From NCBI GenBank assembly GCA_944474755.1, contig OX104114.1, positions 22,157,220 through 22,221,219 of the forward strand: DNA of 64,000 bases. Direction: 5' to 3'. Within the stretch, counting starts at the first letter, position 1. Each line of letters begins with the position of its first letter. The notes under the pieces are model-generated. The model worked only from the letters and a program-made list of their open reading frames with translations, made no database searches and was not told the origin of the DNA. Both the position numbers and the translations under genes were made by a program. The stretch is from Limnoperna fortunei. Taxonomy: Eukaryota; Mollusca; Bivalvia; Mytilida; Modiolidae. Below are positions 11,105-22,379 of the stretch, one piece after another.

Positions 11105-12148
11105 TTACAAACCAAGACACTTTGACACGGCCAAACGTTTCTCTTTTGAATCTACGATGTAACCATCTTAACTAGAGTCTGATTACCACCTTCCATGTCT
11201 CTTAAGACATCTGTCGCTTATATCTGCATTAGCAGCAACAGTAGCACCCCCAGAACGAAAAGAATGTAAACCTATATTACAATCTGGACATACAACCCTG
11301 ACGTGTTTTAAAATTGACTCTCTAGCCGCCGAATAACTCAACTTTTTATTCTTATATATAAGTTTACAAATGCTTCCTGATCTAAAAACAGGTCTGAATA
11401 AATAAAAATGTTCAGGAAAATTAGAAAATTCTACTAATTTAATATATCTGTTATACATCGAATAGGGGCATGCAGATGTTACACCCTTAGATACTAAAAC
11501 CTGTGAACCTTGTCTGTATTGATCCGTTTTACTTTTTAAAATGTTTAAAACTAAATGATCCTCAAATACAACTACATCGCAAAATCTTAAACTAACGAGT
11601 TCATCGAATCTTAAAAAAGCGGAAAAAGCTAATACCATCATAGCTAAATCTCTTGCTATGAGAGTGTCTAAAGAATTTTTGTACATATCGCAAATTTGAA
11701 TTAAAGATTCTTTTGTAATAGGATCTTTCTTGTCTATCTTCTTAGGAGCTACTCTTTTTGCTGCATCCAAAATTGATAATACAAAGTTATTTGAAGTTGG
11801 GTCTTTAAATCCGTTTATCTCATGGGCCCATTTTATACCATAAACAGCGTTATATACAGGATGATAAGTACTACCAGAGTTTAGTAAATGAGTTAAATAT
11901 AAAGCAACATGGACTGGTTGTGCAGGTAAAGCTTCATGTCCTTGAGATGAAATAAATAGTTTCCACCTTTTAAAAGAATTAAAATAGGATTTAACAGTAT
12001 TGTCACTCTTAGAGGAAATTAAAATCTCACACATCTTCGGAAAAAGCTTATACAGGTAGCTGTCTTCGTTTATTCCGTTCTCCTGCACCAAAGCCTCGAC
12101 GTTTGCATTCAGGCGGATCCCTGTCGAAAAAGAACAAATTGTAAGCAT
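11105..12148 (-). pseudogene. tyrosine recombinase (YR) of DIRS-order element
   Basis: This enzyme would integrate a circular DNA copy by phage-integrase-type chemistry. The open part is 321 codons (12,148-11,186), starting one base after the pol stop. Seen directly: a core-binding-like N-terminal region (about 30-130), the first catalytic Arg in AFLRFDEL (R180), a possible Lys in KSKTDQ (about 205-207), the HSFR box (H295, R298) and H318 in KRHGRW. An in-frame TAA at 11,183-11,185 follows immediately, and a second TAA lies at 11,168-11,170. The frame then continues in family-like fashion, with the likely nucleophile Tyr at 11,159-11,161, to a TAA at 11,105. The product as encoded therefore lacks the catalytic Tyr. 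Both stops could have arisen from Lys codons by one change. Confidence 0.9.
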
Positions 12149-12149
12149 C

Positions 12150-14432
12150 TTAAAATCGTATCTTAAGAGCTAACATTCTAAATTTCAAAAACATTTGTGC
12201 GAACATTCCGTTATTTCCTTTTCCTTGCTTTGTTAAATTTTCCCCGTTGAAAATAATGTGATCTACTACAAAGGATTTGCAAAAACCTGCCCCGTCGTTA
12301 ATCATTGGCCAAAAAGGCGACGACGTCCATTCTGAGATAACTAATGTACAAGAGCATTTCTCTGATTTGATCTTGTTAATTACTTGTGGGATCAAACTTG
12401 GTGGTGGTACGAGCCAATTATTACAACCTTGCCAGGACACCGTGAAAGCATCAATACCTGACGTACCCGGATAATATACCTTTGAGTTATAACTTGCACA
12501 TTTTTTGTTGTAATCAGTGGCAAACCTGTCTATATCATGTGGCCCCCATAAATTGTTCAAATACATAAAGATATAGTCTGCTATTTCCCAATCGTCACAG
12601 TCTGAGACCCTGCTTAAAGTGTCAGCATGCTTGTTAAACTCTCTAGGAATCCATGTATAACTTAAATTTATACTATTTTCTTTACAGAATGTATGAACTG
12701 AAATTGCCTTTTTCTATAAAACAACCTTTCTACTTCCTATACTTAATATATGTGTCACGTTCATGTTGTCAATAAACAATCTGACGCTCTTACCTGCTAT
12801 AATATCCCTGAAATAAAAGATGACCCTTTTAGCGGCCTCTAGTTCTCTCCATGTAGAACTTTCTACACACTCTGAATCTGACCATCTACCGAAGATTTCT
12901 AACGGTTCGTCCTCTGAACCAGTGGTAACAAAACCACCGAAGCCTACTTCTGAGGCGTCAACAAATACAAAGTAATCTTGAAAATCGTTATACGTCAAAT
13001 GACTTAACCGAGATCCTATCTCATTCATGCTACCAGCATATTTATACCAAAACAAGCATTCATCAAATGCATCTGTACTAACTAGTACTTGGACATTCCA
13101 GCTAGCCCTTTGTAATATACAACTGTACAAAAATCTTGTCCTAAGGCGTGCCTCGTTACCAAAAACAGGTTGCACAGAAATGATTTGACCGGCTATGCTA
13201 GCGATAAACCTGACTGCGAACAATCTTCGCCCACTCGAAAACTGTCCTAAAAGGATTCTTAGAATATCATTCAATTTATTCATTCTTTTCTCGTTAATTT
13301 TTATAACTCCAGCTTTCATATCCCAATAAAAACCTAACCATTCTAATTTTTGTACTGGTGACCAATTACATTTTTCTGTGGCCAAAACAAAACCAAATCT
13401 CTCTAAATCTAATTTAATGGTCTCGCTCGCTGTAAGAGCAGCCTGTAAGTTTTTACCACCTCCTAGACCATCGTCTAAATACATAATGATCTTTTGTCCT
13501 TGACTTCTCCAGTATTTAATAACTTGTCTTACAACTTTGGTAAATTTGTAACCACTAAAAGACAAACCAAATGGTAACACATTGTAAACATAGTATGATC
13601 CTTCCCATTTAAACCCCAAATATGTAACATAAAAGGAAGAAATTTTTATATGGTGATATCCACTCTTTAAATCATAAGAAAATATATAATCACCTTTCTC
13701 AAATAACTGCCTTGCAGTCTTAGCATCTTCGTACTTATGTTTGTACTTAACAACATGAGGATTTATGTGTCTAGCATCGAGTACTAACCGTAACTTAGAT
13801 CCACGATTGTGAGCTACTGTAAGCGGATTTACTATGTGTGGTTTGTATGAAACTTTTGAAATACATCCTTTTTCTAGAAGTTTGCTAATTTCACTTGCAA
13901 CAAAATCTGGATTATCTCTTGCAGACTTATTACTTTGCAACTCTACTTCGCTTGGTATGGTACTAAAAGGTATTTTATATCCATTTTTAATAATATCCAA
14001 AACAAAATCAGTTTTCCCTATTTGCTCCCATTCGGATATTTTGTCATTTAAATAACCTACACCTGTGTTTTTGTTTTTTACTACGTCAATAGTATGTGTA
14101 TTGCCCATTGACTGATTATAATCACGTGATGTCTGTGTTGATGTTTGAATATCATCATTTAATGAATCGAACATTTCTTGTTCTATATTTAGATCAATAA
14201 AGCCGGTATTAATACTTATCTTATTTTTCTGCTCAGAATAAGCCTTGGGACAATTCCTTATCCAATGTCCGAAACCATTACAGTAGTAGCACCTTCCTGG
14301 GCTGTTATTTTCCGCCTTTGATGTACTTTGACCATTCAGTGGACTTATATTTACTGGAATCACATTTCCGACTGACTTGTGCTTGTTGCTGTACTCGGTT
14401 ATAAGGATAACTTTTTCTCTCGGTTCGCTTCT
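12150..14432 (-). pseudogene. pol: zinc knuckle, reverse transcriptase, RNase H (DIRS order)
   Basis: The frame opens after a TGA at 14,433-14,435 and has no early ATG. Residues are counted from a GTG at 14,363. Seen: CX2CX4HX4C zinc knuckle (C25-C38), RT fingers LDARHIN (about 195), palm Asp in YDLKSGYHHI (D231), catalytic YLDD (295-298), and RNase H with FVDAS (D469), WRELEA (E507) and IDNMN (D532). A TAG at 12,714-12,716 interrupts the frame 17 codons after IDN. The same frame then continues to 12,150 with the last RNase H element HADTLSR and a post-RNase H region (DAF, W, PPPSLI, WTSSPFWP) common in DIRS-order proteins. Gag overlaps in another frame over about 128 nt, so expression would need a +1 shift or reinitiation unless a base was lost. 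Confidence 0.92.
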
Positions 14433-14946
14433 TCATTCTCTCCTTGCGTATTTTGCTCTCAGCTCGGACTTGTGCCTTGTAGATTCTCTTCTCGTCATCG
14501 GAATCGTCAGCGAGAGGATTCGAGACGTATTCATCGACCACTCTCCATCCGACATCGTTGGAGTCGGCCAACTTAATGAGTTTCTGTCTGCCCCTTACCA
14601 AATCCATACCTTCGGTAATTTTCCTTTTTGCGCTGGAGACGTTTTCCGGTGTAACTACATCGCTGTCTAATTCTGACTTCGCTTCGCTGAACTTTACGAA
14701 TACCTTCTGATTGTGTTTGTACTGTTCTTCGTTGCCTCGTTTCCGAAATTAATGGGAGTCATTTATGGTCTCGTCGATTTTGGCTATCTGGTTGTGTGAT
14801 ATATTCCTCTGATTCTCATGAATCTTCCTTTGGAATCCATCTAAGCGAGAATCTAATAACATGGACATGTTGTTTAACAGCTGGTCCTGAGAATCTTTTA
14901 CGGCGTTTTGAACTAGTTGAATTGCGTGTTGTAGATTGGCGTCCAT
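14305..14946 (-). pseudogene. gag of DIRS-order element
   Basis: The ATG (14,944-14,946) lies exactly at the inner boundary of repeat A1, a compact arrangement that supports this start. The first 65 codons (MDANLQHAIQLVQNAV...) are Gln/Asn-rich with heptad-like spacing, suggesting a short coiled coil. A TAA at 14,749-14,751 breaks the frame. Translation continues in the same frame after it with GNEEQYKHNQKV, then NPLADDSDDEKRIYKA and a basic stretch (RKERMKKRTERKS), a pattern I know from gag-like proteins of invertebrate DIRS-order elements. The frame closes at 14,305 after overlapping pol by about 128 nt in another frame. Role by family: nucleic-acid-binding capsid-like protein. Confidence 0.85.
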
Positions 14947-15208
14947 ACTTGTTTAAACGACGGCTAGAAAGTGATTACAAATTAGTCTCGATCACCCAGA
15001 CGCATATGTAATTAAGCGTCTGGATGATCGAGACTAATTACAAATTAAAAATCTCACCACTCGAACACACCCCACGGAAAATACCGGAAAATACGTTTCA
15101 AAACCTTATTGGCTAAATACCACCCTTTATACCCGAATATTAATATTATGCATACGGACAATACAACATTTTCCCGCTATACTAGACGAAACGCGGGAAA
15201 ATATTAGT
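14946..15208 (-). repeat. split direct repeat A1 (5' terminus) with insertion
   Basis: The 5' repeat of the element. It differs from A2 mainly by a 63-bp insertion, described separately, and one missing A. The terminal hairpin TTCCCGC/GCGGGAA is conserved, so a transcript starting here would begin near a stem-loop. Confidence 0.9.
14974..15047. mobile_element. tiny foldback insertion inside repeat A1
   Basis: Arms of 21 bp with one mismatch (14,983-15,003 and 15,016-15,036; TAGTCTCGATC... and ...GATCGAGACTA) enclose a 12-base loop. The 11-bp direct repeat ATTACAAATTA flanks it at 14,974-14,984 and 15,037-15,047. Repeat A2 has this site empty, with one ATTACAAATTA. The insertion is therefore younger than the retrotransposon copy. 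Confidence 0.85.
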
Positions 15209-15489
15209 GATTAGAATGTGTTCTATGGAGAAATAACATTATAGTAAGGATTCGTTTGTTTTGATGGATCATTTCCATTTATGTTGGCGGAAATATTTTG
15301 CCATTCATTAGTTTAAACATATTAATTTGTAAATAAGCAATGGGTTGGACACAAGTTTTTACAACATTATGTTAAGTCCTCTCCCGATACCAAATAATTA
15401 TATAAATAACATATATTGACGACATAGCACAAAAACTATAATAATCTGGTGGTTTTGCCAGCCGTTTGAAAATATTAATATTTCTAGAA

Positions 15490-17440
15490 TTTCTAATTTC
15501 TCCATTTAACTCATTCTAGTCTTTAGCAGTGGAATGAGAATGAAGAAAAGAATTAGCATTAATGGATAGTCTAAATTGCAGAATTTGATATTCGTCATTA
15601 TTTCTATGGTTATGATTTGTAACTTGACTGACAAGCGGCAGTAAAATGTCTAACAAATACTGGAAAGAAGTCTTTTTCGTACAGAATAAAACATGCGCAA
15701 GCATTTAGTCTTTCTTCTAAATTCTAGAGATTCCCAACCTGTGTCAAAGTATATTGATTCGCGTCAGCGAAAATTTGAAGACCCGTGAAAATACGACCTA
15801 ATTCTTATTCTAAACTATCAATGTCTTGCTGATTACAGCCATCGCATATTTCTGAAGTATATTCCATTGTTTGACGAATAAATGTAACATATATTCGGTT
15901 TTGAAAATTCATGTTTAAAACAATTTTAGCTTGCTCAAAACTGATAATTTATAACTAACGGATTGTATTATGTTAATAATATGTGTATGAATTTGCCATT
16001 TGTATCAAACGTGATACCTATATGTTTGTGAGATGTAACAAATTCTAGAGTCTGATTTTGAAAATGAATCTGATGGTGAATTTGCATGACGCGATTACAT
16101 ATTATCATATATTTTGTTTTATTTGGATTAAAATCAAATAATTTTTAGACCATATACGGAGATATTTTCTATGTTCATTTCATCTTCAGTTGTATTGGGA
16201 TATTGAAAGAATAAACAAGGGATTATCACCTGCAAATATAATGGCTAAGCTAATAAGATTGTCCGCGATATCATTAATAGATATTAGAAAAAGAAAATGT
16301 CCAAGTACAGACCCTTGTAGAACACCTAGGTTGGTTTTATAAGAGGGGACTTGGTATTGCCCATCAATAGACATTGTTTTCTGTTCGATAGATTATTTTC
16401 AGGTAATTTATGAAGATTTGACGCTATTCCATAGGCCCTAAGTTTTACCAAACTTTAAGGCCAGTGTGCCAAATCCTATCAAACGCTTTAGATACATCGC
16501 AAAATCTATATATAAAATTACGCTCATCTAAAGACACAGAGATTCGGTGATGAATTTTTATGAGCTGGTGAACAGTGGAGTGGCCTGGAATGAAACCCGC
16601 TTGAAATTCATATATTAAATTATTTGATATTAAACAAATATTTAAAGACAATTCTCTCAAAAACTTTGCCTTCACATGTCGAGTTCTTTCTTCGTTCTAT
16701 AAGTCTATAAGTTTGCATAAGTCTAGCACGTTTTCTAATTTCTCTTCTCATATCTGAATGAAAACAAATTTTATTATTTGGACCTTATTTTGTGGACGCA
16801 TTCTTCAGCAAAATATAAGTTCTTTTTATTAAATTTTTAACTACTTAAATCAATAGAATTATGTTTAATGATCATAAAGTTCCAGTTAAAAGTTGATATT
16901 AAATCGTTACATCGTTGAGTCTGTATGACGATAATACCAAAATGTTCTTTTATACGAGTTTGATTATTGTATTGGAATTTTAACAAAAACGGTTGTCGCT
17001 TGATGATTGCTATAACGCCTATCTACTTCAATAATGCGTGAATCCACTATATACTGGTCTTCTGTAACTAGAATAGGACCAAGTAATGACCGACTTGTAT
17101 TTCCTGTTCTCGTTGGTTCTTTAAAGTGCACAACCTCATAATATCAATTAGAAGATGATTCTGTTTCATGAAAAGGTCTACATTTATATAACCGGTTAAT
17201 TATCTTATTAGGGATATTAGATAAAGCCATTTCAATAGAATTTTGGAACTTATACTAAAAATTTGGTGACTCGTTTGGTTGTCTGTACATGAACCAGACA
17301 AATAACTCTTTTTTATTGGAAACTTCAATTTCAAGTCAGAGAATATCCTTCAAACTCTAGATCGAAGTTGTAGTAGGTTACTAACATAGACCATTACACC
17401 ACCAACCGATCTTTTCTATACGGCTCAGTACTAACCTTCG
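15490..17440 (-). pseudogene. decayed CR1/L2-like LINE (endonuclease-RT remnant)
   Basis: Broken into many frames, but in order on the minus strand. An endonuclease-like part comes first (GGGVMVYVSN near 17,390; DRRYSNHQATTVFVKI near 17,000). Next is RT with the clear segment EFQAGFIPGHSTVHQLI and DVSKAFDRIWH (16,445-16,675). An insert with SVLGHFLFLISIND and a damaged FADD box (read as FAGD, about 16,220) follows. The C-terminal tail SQVTNHNHRNND is at 15,516-15,704. Domain order and motifs fit non-LTR elements of the CR1/L2/Jockey group. Both ends are ragged, there is no poly-A or TSD that I can assign, and many stops and frameshifts mark it as old. Confidence 0.8.
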
Positions 17441-17806
17441 ATTATAATTTCATTTTTTTTAAACATTTTGATGTTTTAGAATTGTGTCAGTCAAGATGTT
17501 CACAATCTGATACATTATTATGGGCCAGTTCCAGTTGGATGTTTTCAGTTGTCGGAAATATTGTTCCATTTGTGGATATTTGTAAGTGTTACAGTATTTG
17601 TTTTAAATGTTTACTTTTCGTTAATGTTGTTTGTTGATATGTTTTAAATAACGCATATAATGGTCTATATATTGCATTTGATTAAATTTAGAAATTGACT
17701 AAAGACCTGTGTACTTTTTCTGGTGAAGATCATGATTTATGTACATTTAGAGTTATAGGACAAACTGCATTAGTCTAATAATCGTATGGCTATTGATTAT
17801 AATTAG
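17441..17806. other. no gene recognised
   Basis: AT-rich sequence between the LINE remnant and the TIR candidate. No supportable coding frame or repeat. Confidence 0.5.
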
Positions 17807-18151
17807 CGAGTTCGCAGTTCGGACCACTTCCGGTGTATAGGAGAAAATTAGTGAGGCATTGTGGGATTGTAAGGAAGATAAACAATCCGCGCATCATAAA
17901 GGAGAAAACAATTATAAAATTTGTTGCCGAAATTCAATTTAAAACGGATCGTGGTGGTTAATATAAGCACCGGGAACACCAAGAGATGAATAGAAACACC
18001 ACAAGTAAAGCGTTTGTATCGATTTTGTCTCTTTTACAACACTCGATCTGCGTCCCGAACGTTATTGTTTATCTGCCTTAACCTTTAAACCTTAGCGGGT
18101 TATTCCCCTTTTTAAAAATATACACATGCGCATTAAGAAACTGCGAACTCG
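17807..18151. mobile_element. TIR candidate, 345 bp
   Basis: A perfect 13-bp inverted repeat: CGAGTTCGCAGTT at 17,807-17,819 and its complement at 18,139-18,151. No target duplication is evident and the inner arms do not pair further, so this may be a MITE or coincidence. Confidence 0.35.
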
Positions 18152-18825
18152 TTATTGACGTTAGTTCTGAGAACCCGACAGTGCCTCTGAATCAGTGGTT
18201 ATATGACGTCTTTCAATTTTATGGTGACGTCACATGAATGTCACAGGTTTGTCAGTTTTTAAATAAAGCGTTCACAGATTGCAAACAAAATTTTCTGCAT
18301 GAAATTTTTGTTTTAATTTAAGAAAAACATTTATTTTCTGTAGATGTCAAATTTATTTTTAAGTCTACCTTTAAAATTAATTCTGTGACAGTTTTGTTGA
18401 CGTTACTTAGAAAAAAAATCAGCATTTAAAGGCAGATTTTGACCACGTGATTTGATTGTGTTCACTTGAAACATAAAGCTGTAGAGCTCATCGCTCTTCG
18501 CGGACTGCCTGCTCGCTACGAACTGTGCTCGCTATAAATAGCGACACGCGCAAATGCGTTCACTCTGTAAATGTAAGACCTCCTAGACGGTCAGAGTAGA
18601 CAATCTGGAATTTTAATCGCCCAAGTTGATATTCGGCTCTTTTTAGCTCACCTGGACCTGTTCGATTTTAAATTGTTGTCGCCAAACTGTACACAACATC
18701 CATAACAAGAATCTAGACCAGCATAAATAGCCTTTATTAGCGAAAATTTGAAGGTAATACTCTTGTTTATAAGTTGAAATTACGCAAAGAATAAGAACCT
18801 TTCTGAAATTATTAATGATTTAATG

Positions 18826-19087
18826 TTTGTTTTGTTTGATGCTGTTTAACGCCACTTTCAGCAATTTTTCAGCTATATCATGGCGTCCAGCTTTTATTGG
18901 GGGAGGAAGCCGGAATACCCGGAGAAAACCCCCGACCTGTGGTAGGAAAACTGGCAATCCTTGTCAATTAAGATTGGAGTCGAGTACACCCTGCCCGCAG
19001 TGAGAATCGAACCCGCAATCTCAGTGTTGATAGACCACGTGATCAATAGTAGACGAACTACCTTGACCACTCGGCCACCGAGGCCCC
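18826..19087 (-). mobile_element. tRNA-derived SINE, family 1, with target duplication
   Basis: A full-length copy. The tRNA-like head is at the right end (complement of CACTCGGCCACCGAGGCC), with box B as the complement of GAGAATCGAACCCGC. A conserved centre follows and the tail GTTTGTTTTGTTTGATGCTG is at the left. It is flanked by TTAATGATTTAATG (18,812-18,825) and TTAATGATATAAG (19,088-19,100), a slightly diverged target duplication. Confidence 0.92.
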
Positions 19088-19377
19088 TTAATGATATAAG
19101 TCGATTTCAAAACTACGAAACAAAACATTAATATATTTTGAATGTCACATTAAAGGCTCTTACCTACATAACGCATTTTTTTTTAAATAAGAAAGTGCAA
19201 GAATGAATGGAGATCATTCTTTGGGATTCGGTACGCTATATATAATAAAAATATTTATTTATTCTGTACAAATCCAGATTCATCTTATTATTTTTTTTTA
19301 AATATTTAGTGTTCTGACATCCATAACAATAGATTTTTCTAAAGAAAAGCAACTGGAAATATCTTACTTTTAACAAA

Positions 19378-19958
19378 GTGTATTTTTTTGGTTGCCACCG
19401 GTATATGCAGACGACAAGAACTAACTATGACAAAAGCGATTTTAGTGCCAAAAATTTGGACAGAAGACAAAATCAAGTAGTTTTTTATATGCATTGTACA
19501 AGTAATGATTACATGTTTTGTTATAAGTTTTTAGACAAATTGTCGTTGAAGATCAGGAAAATCATTTGGAATGATAATGACGTCATATTGCAAGTAAAAG
19601 AAAAAATTATACGGATTTACTTTAGACGGGTAGAATGTTACGGAGGTCAGACAAAAAACAGTTATACATTCTGTTCTATAATGACACCGAAAAATGTATT
19701 ATATATATATGTTTTCGCATAATTTTGAACTTGTGAGAAAAGCCCCTGTTGTACAGCCACCGCCGAATGAAGTCCCAAACAGGAAGTTGTCCGACAGGTC
19801 TGAAAGTTGCTTCGGACGTACAACTTGTGATACTGAACCACCCTGCCAAATTTCAAATTGTTCTCATGTACGGTTTCTGAGAAAAGCTTGTCGGAAATTC
19901 GTTCGGAATGAGTACATGAGTGAAACTTAATGCCCCCGACATGTCGTCGCGGGGGCAT
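19378..19958. repeat. repeat-like region ending in a GC-rich palindrome
   Basis: Overlapping frames exist on both strands (19,378-19,722 plus; 19,662-19,958 minus), but neither resembles a known protein. The right end, 19,930-19,958, is a GC-rich inverted repeat (ATGCCCCCGACATGTCG paired with GCGGGGGCAT). Such a palindrome ends several dispersed repeats in molluscs in my recollection. I therefore read this as a repeat, without being able to place its left end. Confidence 0.35.
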
Positions 19959-20219
19959 ACAAATAAAAACAGTTTAAATTCAGTGGTTAAAATTAGCACT
20001 GTACTGATTGACCACAACTCCATATATATCCCATTGATCTGGTAACTTTCTGAAAGTTTTTGGAAAAAGTGTCTTGTCTTGTAAATTTTCTTGTAGATTA
20101 ATGTTTTTAAGCATAACATAGCAACACCAGCTGATTAATGATCAGTTATTAACTGTGAGCTGGTTAAACTATCTCTGTACATTGCACTTGGTTTAGAACA
20201 GTAAAAACAAGATCAGTCT

Positions 20220-20445
20220 CAGAGATGGAATCCATCTATGTGGGTCCAGCTGACCTTGAGTTCAAGGTGAAAGGATATATCAAACATGGTATGCGACACA
20301 TTGCCTTCATAATATCTACATTTACATTTACCCACATACCAAATATCAAAAGCCTACCTCAAAAGATAAAAAAGTTATAGCTTGGACAGATTAGTTGCAG
20401 ACAGACGGACGGACCAACTGATGACTATAGGGCATTGGCCTTAAT
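20220..20445 (+). repeat. probable dispersed repeat ending in GGACGGAC motif
   Basis: The sequence contains GACCTTGAGTTCAAGGTGAA and then CAGACAGACGGACGGACCAA followed by ACTATAGGGC. This arrangement is one I associate with abundant dispersed repeats in bivalve genomes. There is only one copy in this window, so the call rests on recollection of the pattern. Confidence 0.4.
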
Positions 20446-20980
20446 AAAAATATAACCTCAAAATAAAGCTTTGTCACTGGCTTCTAATTCATTTCATGGA
20501 TTTTTGTCTTTCAGTGCTCACTTATATTCCGTTGCCTTGATTACAGTTGTGTAGTGCTAGACATTGTGGCAAAATTTGAGAATGGTATTGATATTAATTT
20601 GATAGCAATTTTATGAAGTTGTAAAAAATACTGCTTAATTTTGTTTAAAAAAATGTGCATCACACAATTTAGATTCTTTTTGAATACTTTAGGTTGCACT
20701 TAAAAGGGCCAATTTGACACATTGTTCATTTGTCTCATCTATGTTGCTGCCGTCAAACTGTGGCCAATTGTCCAGTTCAACAATCAGTTTCAGTATTTGT
20801 ATTCCCAACTTTATATATGTGTGAGTTCTGCAAGCAAGTGACTTAAATTCCAGGATTGATACTTCTGTGTCTTGCTTCTGAAAAATATACAATTAAGATT
20901 TAAAATCATAACATTATTAATAAATTGTACAAGCTGAACAAGAGCTATTTCTTAAAAGAACACATTGTTTCATTTGAATT

Positions 20981-21108
<128 letters not shown>

Positions 21109-21956
21109 GTTTATTGGATAAAAGCACATTAATCAACAATGCAATGTAAGACATGAGTAGAATTATATTAAAAAACAATTAGAATAAAAATAATGTGTAA
21201 AAATTATCAAGGTACAGTTCAGTATTACCACCCTCTTTACTTGTGTAAACAGGGACGGGTACTAAGGTAAAAATATTGGTTATCTGCATGATATAAGCTA
21301 AAGCTAAATGGCAGGAACTACTTGCTAGCTATAGTAGACTGGTTATAAGACTTATAATTCAATTTTTCAATCTATTTATATATTAAAATTAAATCTAACA
21401 CTAGCTACCCTCTTTTGTTATTTGGTCGTTAACGCAACGACCAATAACAGAAAGGGGAGCAGGTGAAAGATTACATTTTAAGTAGATTGTCACTTTTTTA
21501 TTTCGGATGTTTAAATTCAGTTAAAACAAAGCGTTATTTTTCCATTACGCAAATACGAGCATCGAGAACGGCAGAAAATTCTTCTGCCTGCAGCAGAGGC
21601 TGAACAACGTCGCATGTCTGTTTAAAATTCAGTTAGAAACATGTACAAATTTTGCAATCATAAAGTAAGAAATTGACACTTACCAATCAACAAGATTGGG
21701 TTTGTTTTAATGAATCAGGATCAGCAGACGAATTTACACGGCAGACGATCACAAGTCATGCCATTAAATATCTGTTCACGTCAAGTATCGCCGATCAGAA
21801 GCAGGCGAAAAATAATTCACGTCAACGATCGTTGCACGTTTTTTGCAAAACATCAAAAATTAAAATACTTTGGTTAAAAAATAAATATTTTATAAATATA
21901 ACATGTCAAAAACACATGTCGTCTGTATTTTCTTCTAGTGTAGAGTTTTGCATTTA
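21109..21956. other. no gene recognised
   Basis: Non-repetitive within this window. A 94-codon frame at 21,673-21,957 shows no recognisable domain and ends at the edge of the duplicated block. Confidence 0.5.
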
Positions 21957-22379
21957 GTTTACGTAGTTGCGATAACTTACGAGGAGTCGAGTCAAAATGG
22001 AGGAAAGAAAATATCCTCCAAACAGAAAAATACATTATTAAAGGAAAAACATTTGAAGTTGTGTTCAGTTAATTTTGTTAACGAAATTTAAATTCTTGAT
22101 TCCTAGAAGCAGTTTTGTTGCACACTTTTCTCCTACAACGGAGATTTTTGCGACGTTGCGAAGTCATTGGAGATTAACTTGAAAACTTCCGGTTGCAAGA
22201 ATTTTTACAACTCTATAGTCTCATAGTCTGGGATACTTCTACCATTAAGCGAGCTATCGCTCGCTCTGAATATTGTGTGTGTAAATCTTCTAATGTATAC
22301 TGTAGACAGTCTACCAGTAAACAATATTAACAATTTAAAGAAATTAAATACTGAATTTTTTCCATGTTTTTGTTTCTAA

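Larger units (their letters stand above)
10269..15208 (-). mobile_element. DIRS-order (tyrosine recombinase) retrotransposon
   Basis: A 4.94-kb element on the minus strand with all the expected parts: gag, zinc-knuckle RT-RNase H and tyrosine recombinase. It has split direct repeats in the order A1 - ORFs - B1 - A2 - spacer - B2, the plan known for PAT- and Ngaro-type elements, not the inverted ends of DIRS1. Repeats A (201 bp) and B (122 bp) each match their partner almost perfectly, so the insertion is fairly recent. No target duplication is seen, as expected for recombinase-mediated entry. A trinucleotide ending in GT sits both before B2 (TATGT|ATTATC) and at the outer end of A1 (TTAGT). 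This would fit a very short crossover core. The copy is dead as written: gag has one in-frame stop, pol one and the recombinase two. Confidence 0.93.
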
